Assembly (NCBI RefSeq): GCF_017654505.1
Contig: NC_054547.1
Span: 22,678,823 to 22,742,822, forward strand
DNA: 64,000 bases
Origin: Polyodon spathula
Taxonomy: Eukaryota; Chordata; Actinopteri; Acipenseriformes; Polyodontidae
Direction of reading: 5' to 3'
The position numbers and the translations under genes were made by a program. A model generated the notes under the pieces. That model was given only the letters and a program-made list of their open reading frames with translations. It was not told the DNA's origin and did no database searches. This document shows positions 1-10,139 of this stretch, one piece after another. Within the stretch, counting starts at the first letter, position 1; every line of letters begins with the position of its first letter.

Positions 1-238
1 CCTTCACTGGATTCACAAATACAAAAAACCACAAACACCAACCTGCTTCCTCAGCTCCCTCCTCTTTAATGGGAAGCAGAGGTCTCCTTTTATGTCAGGT
101 GGCTGGTTGCCGATTGATCGTTAATTAAACTAATCATCTAATCAACCCCAGCCACCTGAACACAATGAACCCAGGCAGGTAGGGGAATTTAACCCCATCC
201 CTGCCAATTTCTAAAGAGCAGAGCTGTGCTTTGCCACA
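1..238 (-). repeat. 3' LTR of element A, family 1, truncated by window edge
   Basis: On the minus strand it begins TGTGGCAAAGCACAGC. It matches 53051-53421 and 56623-57038, which are fuller copies, through the shared tract of the AATTAACGATCAATC type and the tract encoding the TATA box. The portion holding the poly(A) signal and the CA terminus lies beyond the window start. Confidence 0.88.
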
Positions 239-663
239 TACCTCCCCCCATGTACAACGTACACCGGCCGCAATCGGCCAACTCCCCCCTTCCCCCCCCT
301 CCCCAAGAGTCCAATTATGTCCCTTGGGTGGGCTGTTTTGGTGGGTGGTGGTGGGCGGGGTTGATGTCGGAGCCCCCAAGACTTCTTTGGTTGAGGGGGC
401 CCCGAATCTCCAAGGTAGCACGGCGACGATGGCGGCCCGGCTCCCTCTCGTGGAGGTGGCGGCGACGGCGGCCTGGCTCCCTCTCGTGGTGGAGGCGGTG
501 GCCTGGCTCCCTCTCGTGGCGGAGGCGGCGACGGCGGCAACGGACCCTCGGAAACAGGCGACCCCAGGCGATGCGGAGCAGCAGGTGACCCCAGGCAATG
601 CGGATGTGTCATCCCTGAGCGGAGCAGGCGTGGCATCCCTAATGGGCGGTGCAAGGCAGGCAT
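211..663 (-). CDS. Proline-rich repeat region of element A
   Basis: A 150-residue open frame with degenerate repeats of the PPPPREGA type and an SEGPLPP motif. The same EGPLL-type repeat recurs in frame in elements B and C, which argues that this frame was translated. The overlapping frames in this GC-rich stretch are also open and are taken as shadows. The Gag-like frame is upstream on the same strand; a frameshift or spliced fusion may join them. I recognise no enzyme or known domain. Confidence 0.45.
   Translation of the reverse strand: MPALHRPLGMPRLLRSGMTHPHCLGSPAAPHRLGSPVSEGPLPPSPPPPREGARPPPPPREGARPPSPPPPREGAGPPSSPCYLGDSGPPQPKKSWGLRHQPRPPPPTKTAHPRDIIGLLGRGGKGGVGRLRPVYVVHGGRYVAKHSSAL
239..250 (-). 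promoter_or_regulatory. Polypurine tract of element A
   Basis: The minus strand reads GGGGGGAGGTA directly before the TG of the 3' LTR, the place where plus-strand DNA synthesis is primed in LTR retrotransposons. Position and composition are seen; function is inferred. Confidence 0.65.
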
Positions 664-903
664 TCTTGGGCCATAGCTTGGGCCATAGCTCCTCCCCTCT
701 GGGCTCTGGGAGCGGCGGCTCCTCCCCTCTCTGGGCTCTGGGAGCGGCGGCTCCCCCTCTCTCTGGCTCTGGGAGCGGCAGCTCCTCCTCCCTCTCTGGC
801 TCTGGGAGGCGGCTCTCGGGAAGGCCTCCTCCCCCTCTGGCTCTCGGGAAGGCGGCTCACCCCTCTCTGGCTCTCGGGACGGCGGCTCACCCCTCTCTGG
901 CTC

Positions 904-1431
904 TCAGGAAGGCGGCTCACCCCTCTTTACTGGAGTGACCGGGGCATCTCCCATGTCTACCGCCAGGTAATTAACCACCATGAGGGCAACCTCTGGGAAG
1001 GACGCCAGGTGGTGTTGTTCCTTCCACTGTTCCCACCTCTCCCCATCTCGACGCCACAGCGTGTTGATAACTATGGGGAGATCGTGGACGAGGTCTGCCT
1101 CAGGGTGCATCAACCAGTCCCGGATGTCCTGGGACGGTGGTGAAGGTGGTGGTGCTGGAGGTAGTGGGGTGGCCCCTGATGCCCGGGGTGAACACTGCAC
1201 CTCTTCCTGGGCCTGGTTGCATCCTGCCCAGTTGTGGCCGTCCTCCTCACACTGGCCACACCAGTTTGCCGGTGGCACATCTGGGCAGGACCGCCAACGA
1301 TGGTCCTCCTTCCCGCACCAGGAACACCAGGGGAAAAGGCTGACCAGGTCCTCCAGCGGTGGCTGCAGCAGCTTACATTTCTTCAGCTGCTGCTTGTCTT
1401 GCTTTTGCTGCTGTCTGCTCTTCTTTCCCAT
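904..1431 (-). CDS. Gag-like protein with two CCHC zinc knuckles (element A)
   Basis: A protein of about 175 residues, started at the methionine of MGKKSRQQQ because element B opens with a similar MGRSGRRKQQQ; an upstream in-frame ATG at 1461 would add ten residues. The N-terminus is basic and glutamine-rich. Two CX2CX4HX4C knuckles follow in tandem (CSWCGKEDH and CGQCEEDGH starts), a fold used by Gag nucleocapsids to bind RNA. After a proline-rich linker comes a domain of about 58 residues with LPIVIN, RRDGERWEQW and YLAVDMGD. Element B carries the same domain as LPDVIN, ARDGEQWEAW and YLAADMAD. Knuckles N-terminal to the conserved domain are the reverse of the usual Gag order. Function beyond nucleic-acid binding is unknown. 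Confidence 0.7.
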   Translation of the reverse strand: MGKKSRQQQKQDKQQLKKCKLLQPPLEDLVSLFPWCSWCGKEDHRWRSCPDVPPANWCGQCEEDGHNWAGCNQAQEEVQCSPRASGATPLPPAPPPSPPSQDIRDWLMHPEADLVHDLPIVINTLWRRDGERWEQWKEQHHLASFPEVALMVVNYLAVDMGDAPVTPVKRGEPPS

Positions 1432-1502
1432 GTTAAAAAAAAAAGATCCCAAAAATTCCACAAAAAAAAAATATATACTGCTCTGAGCCTCTAGGTGGCG
1501 CT

Positions 1503-1520
1503 ATCCCACTTCTGACACCA
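1503..1520 (-). promoter_or_regulatory. Primer-binding site (tRNA-Leu), element A
   Basis: The minus strand reads TGGTGTCAGAAGTGGGAT two bases inside the 5' LTR. From general knowledge the 3' end of vertebrate tRNA-Leu is complementary to TGGTGTCAGGAGTGGGAT, so there is one mismatch. The gypsy element at 57700-61830 has the same kind of site. Confidence 0.8.
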
Positions 1521-1522
1521 AA

Positions 1523-1745
1523 TGTGGCAGGCTGGTGAGTGGGTAGAGGCCCAGAGACAGTCTGTATTTCAAAAAAATAACTATTTTATTATAAATAAAC
1601 ACAAAATAAATGTGCACAAGGGCAAAATAAAGGGATTTAAACACAAATAAAGCAATACAAAAACAAAACTTGCAAAATTAAGGTTTCCAGGCCTTTTAAC
1701 CCCATCCCTGCCAATTTCTAAAGAGCAGAGCTGTGCTCTGCCACA
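1523..1745 (-). repeat. 5' LTR of element A, family 1, internally deleted
   Basis: Runs TGTGGCAG...TGCCACA. Against 53051-53421 it lacks the middle, including the TATA region; the join is near 1698, where the GGTTTCCAGG tract meets the TTAACCCCATCCCTGCC tract. The copy has therefore probably lost its promoter. Confidence 0.85.
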
Positions 1746-2654
1746 TTCACACAGAGTTCACCATTTACGGATCATGCACAAAAGTGCCTTCTTTGTCCAC
1801 AACATTTCATCTTGACGAAAACTAATCCACGTCTGGGAGGTTACTTGACATCCTCTGCTTTTGACCAACTCTGAGGACACCTAATCTTTAGTTCTGTATG
1901 AATCATGCTTAAGAATAATATGCAGTAGGAGCCCAATGATCCGAACAGCTTGGAGGACATAGAAATGGTTCATATTAAGGAGCTTTCAGATTAATAAAAA
2001 CAGTTTACAAAAAACAGCAATGCATGTACATATGTGCTCTTAATGTTTATTTCAAAATTTGCATTTTTTTCTTATAGCCCAAAACACTGTGTTTTCTGAG
2101 TATTACAGTGTATGTAACGTCTCTCTGCAAAACACATCTGACAGCGGTACTGAAACGTTCTTTACAAGTACAATAAATGTACAAATTATTCAAATAATAT
2201 ATGTTATATATTGGTAAGACTAGTGAACATATATTAACTAAAAGGTCTTACATACTGTAACAGTTACATCCCTGCTGTTTTGATTTATTTATTGTTAATA
2301 AATACATTAATATGGACATTTAACTTGCATGTCAAGGTTGTTTTTAGGTTTCTTGTTAACGACAGAAAAGTAGGAGTGTATCTCACTGCACTTTTTTTTT
2401 TTTTTTTTTTTTTTTTTTATCAGACATTACAGATATGGAGATGCAAATCAAGAGAAAAAAAGTTGTCTTTTCCAACAAGCACACAGAGAGGTTGACGGTC
2501 CATGACGTGACGGTTAACGCGAGTCTGTGACCAGGCTTCTTTTTAAAAGGTGCAACACGCTGATGTGCCCACTTAGTAGACCAAAATACACTTGCTAATT
2601 AAGAAAACCTTTCTTGTGTCTTATTTAACTGCGGCTAATGGTCTGTAATCGACA
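1746..2654. other. AT-rich DNA, no gene seen
   Basis: No coding or transposon signature found. It holds a T tract at about 2392-2419. Confidence 0.6.
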
Positions 2655-2840
2655 ATGGAGGATATCAAACCAGATCCAATTCTCCGACTGCAGCACGAGA
2701 GGGAAGAGAGGAGGAAAAAACAACCCTACCTTAAACCCAGAATAGTTCGTCCCTGTCAGACATTTCTAGCTCTATCTCCAATACAAGTTATGCGTAGTGT
2801 AAACGATTCCCGCCACTCACACGGTTCGTTGCCTCTTTAA
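2655..2840 (+). CDS. Small hypothetical ORF
   Basis: A 61-residue open frame, rich in charged residues in its first half (ILRLQHEREERRKKQPY). No homology recognised, no splice or promoter context. It could be the start of an exon or chance. Confidence 0.15.
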   Translation: MEDIKPDPILRLQHEREERRKKQPYLKPRIVRPCQTFLALSPIQVMRSVNDSRHSHGSLPL

Positions 2841-3149
2841 CTCAGGACCCAGGACACAAGAAATTTAATTTTAAGCGCTTACGCGCTATTTTTAAGACAC
2901 ACAAAGAGAAACAAAATACAAACGAAATAAACAAAACAAACACCTAGCTCTTTCTTGAGCAATAACTACAACACACAGAAACCTAACTACACAGACCGGA
3001 CAGCTAACCCATTTACTGGTTCACAAAAAGACGTATACACACACATACGCACACCCACGTACCTTTTCGGCACCACGACACTTTACGGTTGCCTTGCCGC
3101 AACCAGGCTCTTCACTCACAACAGCCCTGAACAGACTGGCTGTTCTCTA
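2841..3149. other. Unassigned sequence next to gypsy relic
   Basis: No clear gene. It lies downstream (in element sense) of the integrase fragment and could include decayed element end, but I found no matching LTR. Confidence 0.3.
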
Positions 3150-4180
3150 TAAGTTGTGTGTTTGATGGCCCAGAAATGTAGGAGTGTCTGAAGAAGGGCG
3201 GTGTCAGACTGGTGGCCCTCATAGAGATATGCGCTAATACCATCCTTCAGGGTTTTGTTCAAACGTTCCACTCCCCATTAGCCTGTGGATGGCACACAGC
3301 CATCCTGATGTGAGTGATAGCATGCTCCTTTAAGAAGGTGTTAAACTCCGCTGAAACAAACTGACAAACCCATTGTCTGTGGTGATTCTGTTCGAGAAGC
3401 CCCACTGTGTGAATAGGGTGTCATGGCTGCGTGTAATGGCCTGGGTGGTGGTAGAGCTCAAAGGCAGCGCATCTGGCCACTTGGAGTGGAGGTCATAAAT
3501 CACTAAAGGAAACGAGCATGAGCAGGAGCTCCATGTAATTCTCTGCAGATATCAACCTGCAGATGCTCCCATGGCCCAGCTGGGAACAATGGTGCTGGTG
3601 TTGGCTGGCTGGCCTTACCACTAAGGAGGCACACTGTGCAGTCCTTCACTAATAGCTCCACATCCTGGTCATCTCTACAGCGTTGTTTGAGGTTTACAAT
3701 GCCCAGGTGTCCTTCATGTGCCATGCGTAGCACCGGGGCTCTCAGTGTCTCTGAGATCAGCGTGTGATGGCCCCTTGCAATGCATACATCCTCCCAGCAG
3801 GACAGTTTGTCACAAACTCTATAGAATGGGAGCAGCCTCCCATCCACCCTGGGCTGCCATCCCTCTCTGATGTAAGTGCGTAATAGTCCAAACAGCTCGT
3901 CTTCCTTTGATGCTTGCCGCAGCTCTGGCATGGAGACAACTGTGAAAAAATGACATCTGTGACATGACATACTGGGGTTGGACACACTACAGCTGGCTAC
4001 AGGAGATCAGCCACAGTGTTGTGGCATCCTGGGGTGAACTCCAGCTTGAAGTGGTACTGGTTGAGGCGGTCGGTCCATCTATAGAGCCGAAGTGGTTTGT
4101 GTCCTGATCCCTGCGTGTCCAGCAATGCGGTGAGAGCCTGATGATCAGTCTTCAGAGTAAAGGCTCGACAATAGAGTTAT
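3150..4180 (-). pseudogene. pol: Gypsy-type pol remnant: RNase H end and integrase
   Basis: Read on the minus strand from 4180 leftwards. First comes an RNase H C-terminus (KTDHQALTALL, RWTDRL, TPGCHNTVADLL), then the integrase zinc-binding region (HEGHLGIVNLKQR followed by CTVCLLSGK at about 3720-3610), then GPWEHLQVDI and the start of the catalytic core with a TTDNG motif near 3385. The integrase zinc part is open for 160 residues (3503-3985); frameshifts and stops break the rest. No reverse transcriptase is attached: the fragment starts abruptly near 4180. Confidence 0.82.
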
Positions 4181-4689
4181 AGATGCCATTGCTCACATGC
4201 CCAGATGCATGCCAGCCCCCCTCTCCCCCACGGAATACTGCTTGTGTGATGGCACGAGAAGCAAAGGCCACAGACAGGACAGTGCCAACCCCAAAACAGT
4301 CTCAGCAGCAATACTCAGTCCCAGTCGCCTTTGGCTTGAACCGTCCTTTGTCCTTCAGGAACCCCTCCAGTGAATCTGAAAAACTCCAGTCAGCTGAATC
4401 CTTTTTCACAGCCCTGTCTCCTGGCTGGCTTGCTTTTACTCTACTGGCACACTTCCAAATGGCTCCACTTCCTGTTGTCACAGTCTTCTCTGGCGGGTCC
4501 AGCTCCACCTGGTGGCGCAGCCTATGCTGGAACAGAGGGAAAAGCACGGACCTTAGTGCAGGTTCTGTACATTTTCATCTTCATAAACAGTTACACGTCA
4601 GTTTGGCTACAGCCCCAGTCAAACACAAATCTGCTTGCCTGGCAAACAATAGCACTTAAATTCTGGGGCTTATAGCCCAGCCTTGAGGT
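4181..4689. other. Unassigned, possibly part of a decayed LTR element
   Basis: Upstream in sense of the integrase relic. Several open frames on both strands (4183-4659, 4302-4547) show no recognisable domain and look like chance. Confidence 0.3.
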
Positions 4690-5238
4690 GCAACACACCG
4701 CTCCTCCTCCCAAGGGCTGTCTTCTTCCCCCTGGTCGTCAGCGGCACACACCCAGAGGAGCTGAAAAATGAAAACACACTGTGCAGCACACAAGATTACG
4801 GTCTGCACACTTCAATATGCACTTTACTTCAGTCGTCAATACACACACAAAAACACACAAATGCTTCCTCTTTGGCACTGTGCACCAAAGAATATTTATT
4901 TTCAAACATATAAAACTACTTTCCATGTCTCTTTGTAGTACAGCCAGTGGCACCCTGTTCTCGGACGCCTCATCTGCCTCCCTGTCTTCACTCCTGCCGT
5001 CTTCCACGCTTCTCCGATCTCCTATTGACTTTGAATTGCTTGCTTGCTTGGGTTTTTTTGCTTGCTTGCTCCCTGCTCCCTGCTTCCTGGCACCGGGCAC
5101 TCCCTTCACTGCTGACCAATTCCCTTCTTATAGTCCCACCCTTAATTGATCCCCCTTCAGTTCTTAAAGGTACAGGCTTCGGGGGTAGATCCAGAACCAA
5201 TACCTATCAAAAAAAACCAAACATTTTAACCCCTTACA
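4690..5238 (-). repeat. Putative LTR, minus orientation
   Basis: On the minus strand it begins TGTAAGGGGTTAAAATG at 5238, has a TATAAG box (near 5129) and an AATAAAT signal near 4900. These suit an LTR promoter and poly(A) region. The left border is not defined and no second copy is in the window. It may be the 5' LTR of the gypsy relic at 3150-4180. Confidence 0.35.
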
Positions 5239-5539
5239 TGACAACAGGGGATTTTTAGTAGGCCCAAACATTTGATTGGTATTTATGAGGCAAGTTGCCC
5301 CATCCCATATTAGGGAACACAACCCTGGAGGCATCTTGCCCCAAATTGTGTATTGTACCCTCATTGGGCACTTAATAAGGCTAATAATCAGAAGAAATTA
5401 TTTACATTCATAATTTATGTTTGAAAACAGGTAATGTCAATACATTATAAGAGGCAGACCTGGATATGTCTGTTATGAATGGATGAATGCATGGATAATA
5501 GGCTATATGCATGCATGTATTTTATATATTTTTTTGACA

Positions 5540-5806
5540 AACGTGGATGTGTAAAATCAAAATGATGCAACCCAGAAGAATCAAAAGAAACATCAAAGAA
5601 AGGAAAACAAATACAAACCAATGCTAGAACAGACAACTGCCAGGGTAGACGATGATGCTGAATGCTTATACTGCACAGAAGTATATTCTGTTAGTGGTGG
5701 AGAATGGATCCAGTGTGAAACATGTCATAGATGGACACATGTGGACTGTGCTGTTGTCTCTGGTGATTGTTTCATATGTGAATTATGCGAAGTAAGAAGC
5801 ATTTGA
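5540..5806 (+). CDS. PHD-like zinc-finger tail of a transposase (pogo/Jerky type)
   Basis: The frame is open from upstream of the first ATG (5621) through a lysine-rich stretch, then CLYC, EWIQCETCHRWTHVDC and CFICELC before the stop at 5806. This is the cysteine/histidine pattern of a PHD-like zinc finger. From general knowledge, such a finger ends many pogo/Tigger-related transposases of animals, with the same WIQC-C-W-H-C arrangement. The DDE domain expected upstream is not visible, so this is a 3' fragment, though an unrecognised host exon cannot be ruled out. Confidence 0.5.
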
Positions 5807-5840
5807 TGGCCTACTTTTAAATTACAAAAAACTTAACACT

Positions 5841-6165
5841 AATTCCTAAATGCTTAAAACATTTTAAATATTTTAAATACATTTGTGATTTATATACAGT
5901 TCAAGTTGAGACTTGGTCTACCACTCTAATTCCTAAATGTTTCAAATGTTAAATTTTTTTAAGAACATTTGAGATTTAAATACAGTTCATTTTGAGACCT
6001 AGGATACCACTGTAATTTCTAAATGCTTAAAATGTTAAAATGTTTGAAGAACATTTGTGATTTAAATTCAATTCATGAGACTTGGCCAACCATTGTAATT
6101 CCTAAATGCTTAAAATGTTTTAAGAATATTTGTCATTTAAATGAAGTTCTCTATTTTTCATTTGG
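5841..6165. repeat. Tandem repeat, four copies of about 85 bp
   Basis: The unit begins AATTCCTAAATGCTTAAAA, with copies starting at 5841, 5928, 6014 and 6097 (spacing 87, 86, 83). Each contains a TTTGTGATTTAAA-type core and a GAGACTTGG segment. It directly follows the zinc-finger fragment and may be its 3' UTR expanded. Confidence 0.85.
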
Positions 6166-7091
6166 GGGGCCCTTGAAAAAAATCATATTTTGTTAAATGA
6201 CAAGAATAGCAATTTATTTTATTTCATGGCATTTGTACATTGATTTATGAACATTACTTTGATACTGCTTTCAATTAAAATTTCCATCATTTTCCGTCCA
6301 TATTACCCTACTGCCTGGACCTCTTGCAATGTTATGAAGTTTTAAACTATATATTTTAGTGTGTTTTTTTTTTTTTTTTTTATAACTGGACAGTTTTTAT
6401 TCACGATTATATAATGACTGCAGGGTAACTAAGGGCTGAGGTCCACGGGGTTGTCAGAGTCACGTCTCCTGGAGGGGGGCGGGGGGGAGGATGCGTGTAT
6501 GATTTGGTCAGTTGGTGTTCTCTCATTTGTGAATAATTTTCCAAATTGTGGGAACAGGAAGCACTGGGACTCTGACACTAGTGATCCCCAGACAGTAAGG
6601 TAAGCAGTCACAGATTTTAAGAGTTTTCTACTGTGCTTTTTAAATAAAAACTATAAAATATAAAACCTGGTCTGTGTCCTTGTCCTGGTCCTGGGTGTAT
6701 GGTGGGTTGATGGGTAGACTCCCTTTCACAATAATTAGTGAACCTGTGTAGCTTATATATCCTGTTTACAATCTTGACATTCAGAAATACTTAACCACTT
6801 CAACACCAAGACATACGCATGTACGTCAAATGAAAACCCACTTATAGCACCATGCTGTACATGCGTACGTCAAGTTTCCCATTCTATTCTATGATCGGTT
6901 TCTGAGTCTAGAATTTCAGGTTTCATTCCGTAAGGCAGTCCTAGTACTGTGGAGCGTGCACTGAAAGTCGAGGGAGGGTCAGGTGACATTTGTATCCAAT
7001 TGTGTGTCATGCAGAGATTCCAATTTACCTGTGGCCAAATTTACCTGTGGCCATTTAGAAGACAGATACTGTATATTGCGGGAAGCCATTC

Positions 7092-7094
<3 letters not shown>
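6166..7094. other. Intergenic; T tract and a piggyBac-like terminus
   Basis: A T tract lies at about 6363-6380. At 6793 TTAACCACTTCAACACCAAG is followed by paired GTACGTCAA motifs (6822 and 6865), resembling the end of a piggyBac-type element with its TTAA target; no partner end was found. No gene seen. Confidence 0.35.

Positions 7095-7184
<90 letters not shown>
7095..7184. repeat. (TA)n microsatellite
   Basis: Uninterrupted TA repeats. Open frames of alternating Ile-Tyr here are artefacts. The following 7185-7394 holds a GAAACATTGG-type motif on the minus strand and no gene. Confidence 0.97.
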
Positions 7185-7185
<1 letters not shown>

Positions 7186-7391
7186 CTCAAAGAGCCAGCT
7201 GCCCAATGTTTCGATATGTTGTACATATCTTTCTCAAGGGAGCCTGTGTTTGAATCAAAACATTGGAGGTATTTATAGGTGTTTGACAGCATGACAACTA
7301 CTTGTTATTGTTTATATTCAAATCCATGATTTATTCTTACATGATGTAATGGTGTTCTATATGTGACATCACTTTTACTTATATCTTTAAA

Positions 7392-7394
<3 letters not shown>

Positions 7395-7453
<59 letters not shown>
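7395..7453. repeat. (TA)n microsatellite, left flank of Tc1
   Basis: TA repeats running straight into the Tc1 terminal repeat; with 9087-9147 it looks like one array split by the transposon. Confidence 0.95.
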
Positions 7454-7457
<4 letters not shown>

Positions 7458-9080
7458 CAGTCAAAAGTTTGAGTACACTTGCTGGAAACTAGGTTTTTTT
7501 TCATAATTGACAATGTCGTATATTTTTCTGTAAATACTTGAAAATGAAAATGAAACAATAAACAAAACATAAGGATTATCAAAGCAATGTTCAAGAAAAT
7601 TGAAAATTGTCTCTAAATCTTGGATTCCTCAAAATAGCCAACCTTTGCATTAATAACAGCCTCACAAACACGAGGCATTTGGTTAACAAGTTTCAGCAGG
7701 AAATCACCCGACATGTCTTCACAGCTCTTCTACAGCAATTCCCAGAGATGTAGGGCACTTGAGGGTAGCTTTGCTTTGACTCTTCTGTCGAGTTCGTACC
7801 ATACAAGTTCTATGTGATTGCGGTCTGGAGACTGGGCAGGCCAGATCATTAGATTGAGTTGTCCTTCACTTTCCTTCTTCGCCAGATAGTTCTTGCACAA
7901 CTTTTTGGTGTGTTTTGGGTAAGTATCTTTCTGAAGAATGAAGGACTGCCCAACTAGCCATTATCCTGATGGAATGGCATGCCTCTGATTTATGCTATGA
8001 TAGCCATGCTGGTTAAACTTGCCATGGACTTGGTAAAGATCACCAACTCTGTCAACAGCAAAGCAACCCCAGACCATGACACTGCCTCCTCCATGCTTGA
8101 CAGTGGGAACCACATAGGCAGAACTCATGCGCTCACCCTCTCTGCCTCTTACAAATACTTGGCGGTTGGACCCAAATATTTCAAATTTTGATTCATCAGT
8201 CCATAAGACCGACATCCACTCCTCAACGTCCAGTTTCTGAGTTTTATGGCCCAGGCAAGTCTCTTCCTCTTATTCTGCACACTTAACAATATTTTCTTTG
8301 CAGCAATTCTTCCAGTTAGGCCAGCTTCATGCAATATCCTCTGAACAGTTGATGTTGAAACATCTGTACTTCTAGTAGCATTTAGCTGAGCTTGTATTTC
8401 AAGGGCAGTTAATCTTTGGTTTCGCAGACTTGTAACTTGAATGAATTTGTTCTCTGATTCTGAGGTCACCCTTGGCCTGCCTGACCTTGTTCAGTTCTCA
8501 TGAGTGCCAGTTTTTTCAAATCGTTTGATGGTCTTGGCTAGAGCAATTACATACATTTGCAAAGTTCTTGCGAATTGTTAAAGATGTCCTTCATTTCTTA
8601 AAGTTATTCCAGACTGTCTTTTTTCTTTGCTTAACTGACTGTATTTTGTTATTTTCTGCTCCCTTACATTCAGGAATGACAAAGGTGTGCCTATGCTACC
8701 TATATTTATAGTAATCATGGACCCTCACGTGTAACAATAATTGGTGCCAAAAGGTTAATTAGGTAACATGCTAGTTAACTCAGAGAACATCTAACAAAGA
8801 CACTTTTATACTTAGGGCAGTGTTCTAACGCCGTGTTATACACATTTCAGACTTTTAACTGACTTGGGCTTCAGACTGAAATCCCCTTGCTTTGGGTGAC
8901 TATTTCATTGAAATTGACAAGGTTTACATTTTCATTTAAAAATTAAATTTTTGAATGCAATTCACTTATGAGTATCATAAGTACACATATCATATAATGA
9001 AATATTATGTGTATATAGAGAAGTTTATACAGTTAAAAGCATAGATAATCATGAAATACCTGGTCTCAAACTTTTGACTG

Positions 9081-9087
<7 letters not shown>
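7452..9087 (-). mobile_element. Tc1-like DNA transposon
   Basis: Terminal inverted repeats match: TAGTACCAGTCAAAAGTTTG at the left and its reverse complement at 9064-9086. The 1.63-kb length and TA target suit the Tc1 family. It sits inside a TA microsatellite, which supplies its TA target. The transposase gene is on the minus strand. Confidence 0.93.
7961..8500 (-). pseudogene. Tc1 transposase, broken
   Basis: The N-terminal helix-turn-helix part (SLRNQRLTALEIQAQLN, TSTVQRILHEAGL) lies at 8469-8250. The catalytic part follows in another frame with WTDESKFEIFG and VKHGGGSVMVWGCF, which carry the first aspartates and the glycine-rich region of the DDE fold. A frame change near 8200-8150 and loss of the C-terminus make it inactive. 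Confidence 0.88.

Positions 9088-9147
<60 letters not shown>
9087..9147. repeat. (TA)n microsatellite
   Basis: TA repeats between the Tc1 element and the LTR-like unit. Confidence 0.95.
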
Positions 9148-9151
<4 letters not shown>

Positions 9152-9628
9152 AGACAGCAGGGGAGGGGGTTAAAATCGTTCCCTGCAGAGAACATGTGAG
9201 AATGCACATTTGGGTGTTAATGGTTTAATGGTTTTATTGTTTAGTAATCCCCTGCACCTGGTGTTAATTGTAAATTAGAGCCAGGTGCAGGGTATTTAAA
9301 GAATGCAGCCAGTCTGTTCAGGACTGCTGAGGGGTAGGAAGCAGAAAGTTTGCTCTGGTTCTGAGCAGTCAGAAAAGGTATTTATGATAAACTGTGGGGT
9401 TTTGTGTTTTTGGTGTACTGCTAAACAGCTTAGCTGTCTGGGATGTTAGTTATGGCGATCCTGACTGTATAGTTAGTGCTCCAGTGGGAGCTAGGTGTTT
9501 ATTTTGTGTTTTGTTTGTTTCCTTTTGTTTATTAAAAATAGCACGCAAGCACTTTAAATTCCATTTCTGGTGTCCTGGGTCTGTCTTAAAGGGGCAATGA
9601 GCTGTGAGAATGGCATTGATCTTTCACT

Positions 9629-9631
<3 letters not shown>
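9148..9631 (+). repeat. LTR-like unit, family 4
   Basis: Shares long tracts with 44700-45060: the CCCCTGCACCTGG tract, TAAATTAGAGCCAGGTGC, GGGTATTTAAAGAA and CAGCCAGTCTGTTCAGGACT. The TATTTAA box followed by a conserved start region and a late AATA/AAAGGGGCAA tract suit a promoter-bearing LTR. Both copies abut TA microsatellites. No internal genes accompany either, so they would be solo LTRs. Confidence 0.5.

Positions 9632-9705
<74 letters not shown>
9632..9705. repeat. (TA)n microsatellite
   Basis: TA repeats on the right of the LTR-like unit. Confidence 0.95.
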
Positions 9706-9711
<6 letters not shown>

Positions 9712-9766
9712 CTTATTATTTTATTATTAGCTGTACTTGTTTAGTTGTAATTTTATAGTTTGGCAA

Positions 9767-10108
9767 CATGGCACCGTACGTGAAGAGTGACAACGGGAGT
9801 GATGAAGATTTGAAAGTTGATTTGGAGGATTTCGATGCCAGCGACAGTGATGCTGATTTATCAATCAGCAATGATGATGAAGAGGTTGTGGAGCCAAGAA
9901 AAGCAGGGGACTAAATATTTATTACTGATACCTACCATGATGCCAGTCCTCCATCATTTGATTTTCCACCTGTTTACACAGATGTGCACCCCGCCGTGGA
10001 ACTTGAGTTTGCATTTTCCATTGGATTGCTTTTTGGCGCTTGTTCCCGAAAAGCTAATCGCTTACCTTTCTGACTGTACAAACAAGATTATGCAACTACT
10101 TTACAGGT
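9767..10108 (+). pseudogene. piggyBac-type transposase, N-terminal part
   Basis: The first 45 codons from ATG 9768 are strongly acidic (SDNGSDEDLKVDLEDFDASD), typical of piggyBac N-termini. After a stop and frame change the frame at 9817-10110 gives PLDCFLALVPEKLIAYL and TNK, the start of the conserved piggyBac domain. The catalytic core is missing, so the sequence jumps from here to the C-terminal finger at 10140. Confidence 0.62.
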
Positions 10109-10139
10109 AAGTCAGCTGCAAACAGGCAGGTGTTTGATT

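Larger units (their letters stand above)
1..1745 (-). mobile_element. Non-autonomous LTR retrotransposon, element A
   Basis: Two related LTRs in the same (minus) orientation, 1-238 (cut by the window edge) and 1523-1745, bound a 1.28-kb interior. Just inside the 5' LTR lies a primer-binding site complementary to tRNA-Leu, and just before the 3' LTR a purine run. The interior codes for a small zinc-knuckle Gag-like protein and a proline-rich repeat region. No protease, reverse transcriptase, RNase H or integrase is visible, so the element would depend on enzymes supplied by another element. The lineage recurs as element B (39567-42370) and element C (54836-56055). Target-site duplications cannot be checked because the 3' end is outside the window. 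Confidence 0.85.

Noticed and set aside
226..938. Plus-strand ORFs across element A
   Set aside because: Antisense to the element; no conservation with plus-sense-equivalent frames of B and C.
2480..2530. Possible further complemented segment (CpG-rich GACGTGACGGTTAACGCG)
   Set aside because: Too short, no homology in the complement that I can recognise.
7041..7294. ORFs of alternating Ile-Tyr at 7041-7294, 7379-7594, 9570-9758 and 17397-17648
   Set aside because: Translation of TA microsatellites.
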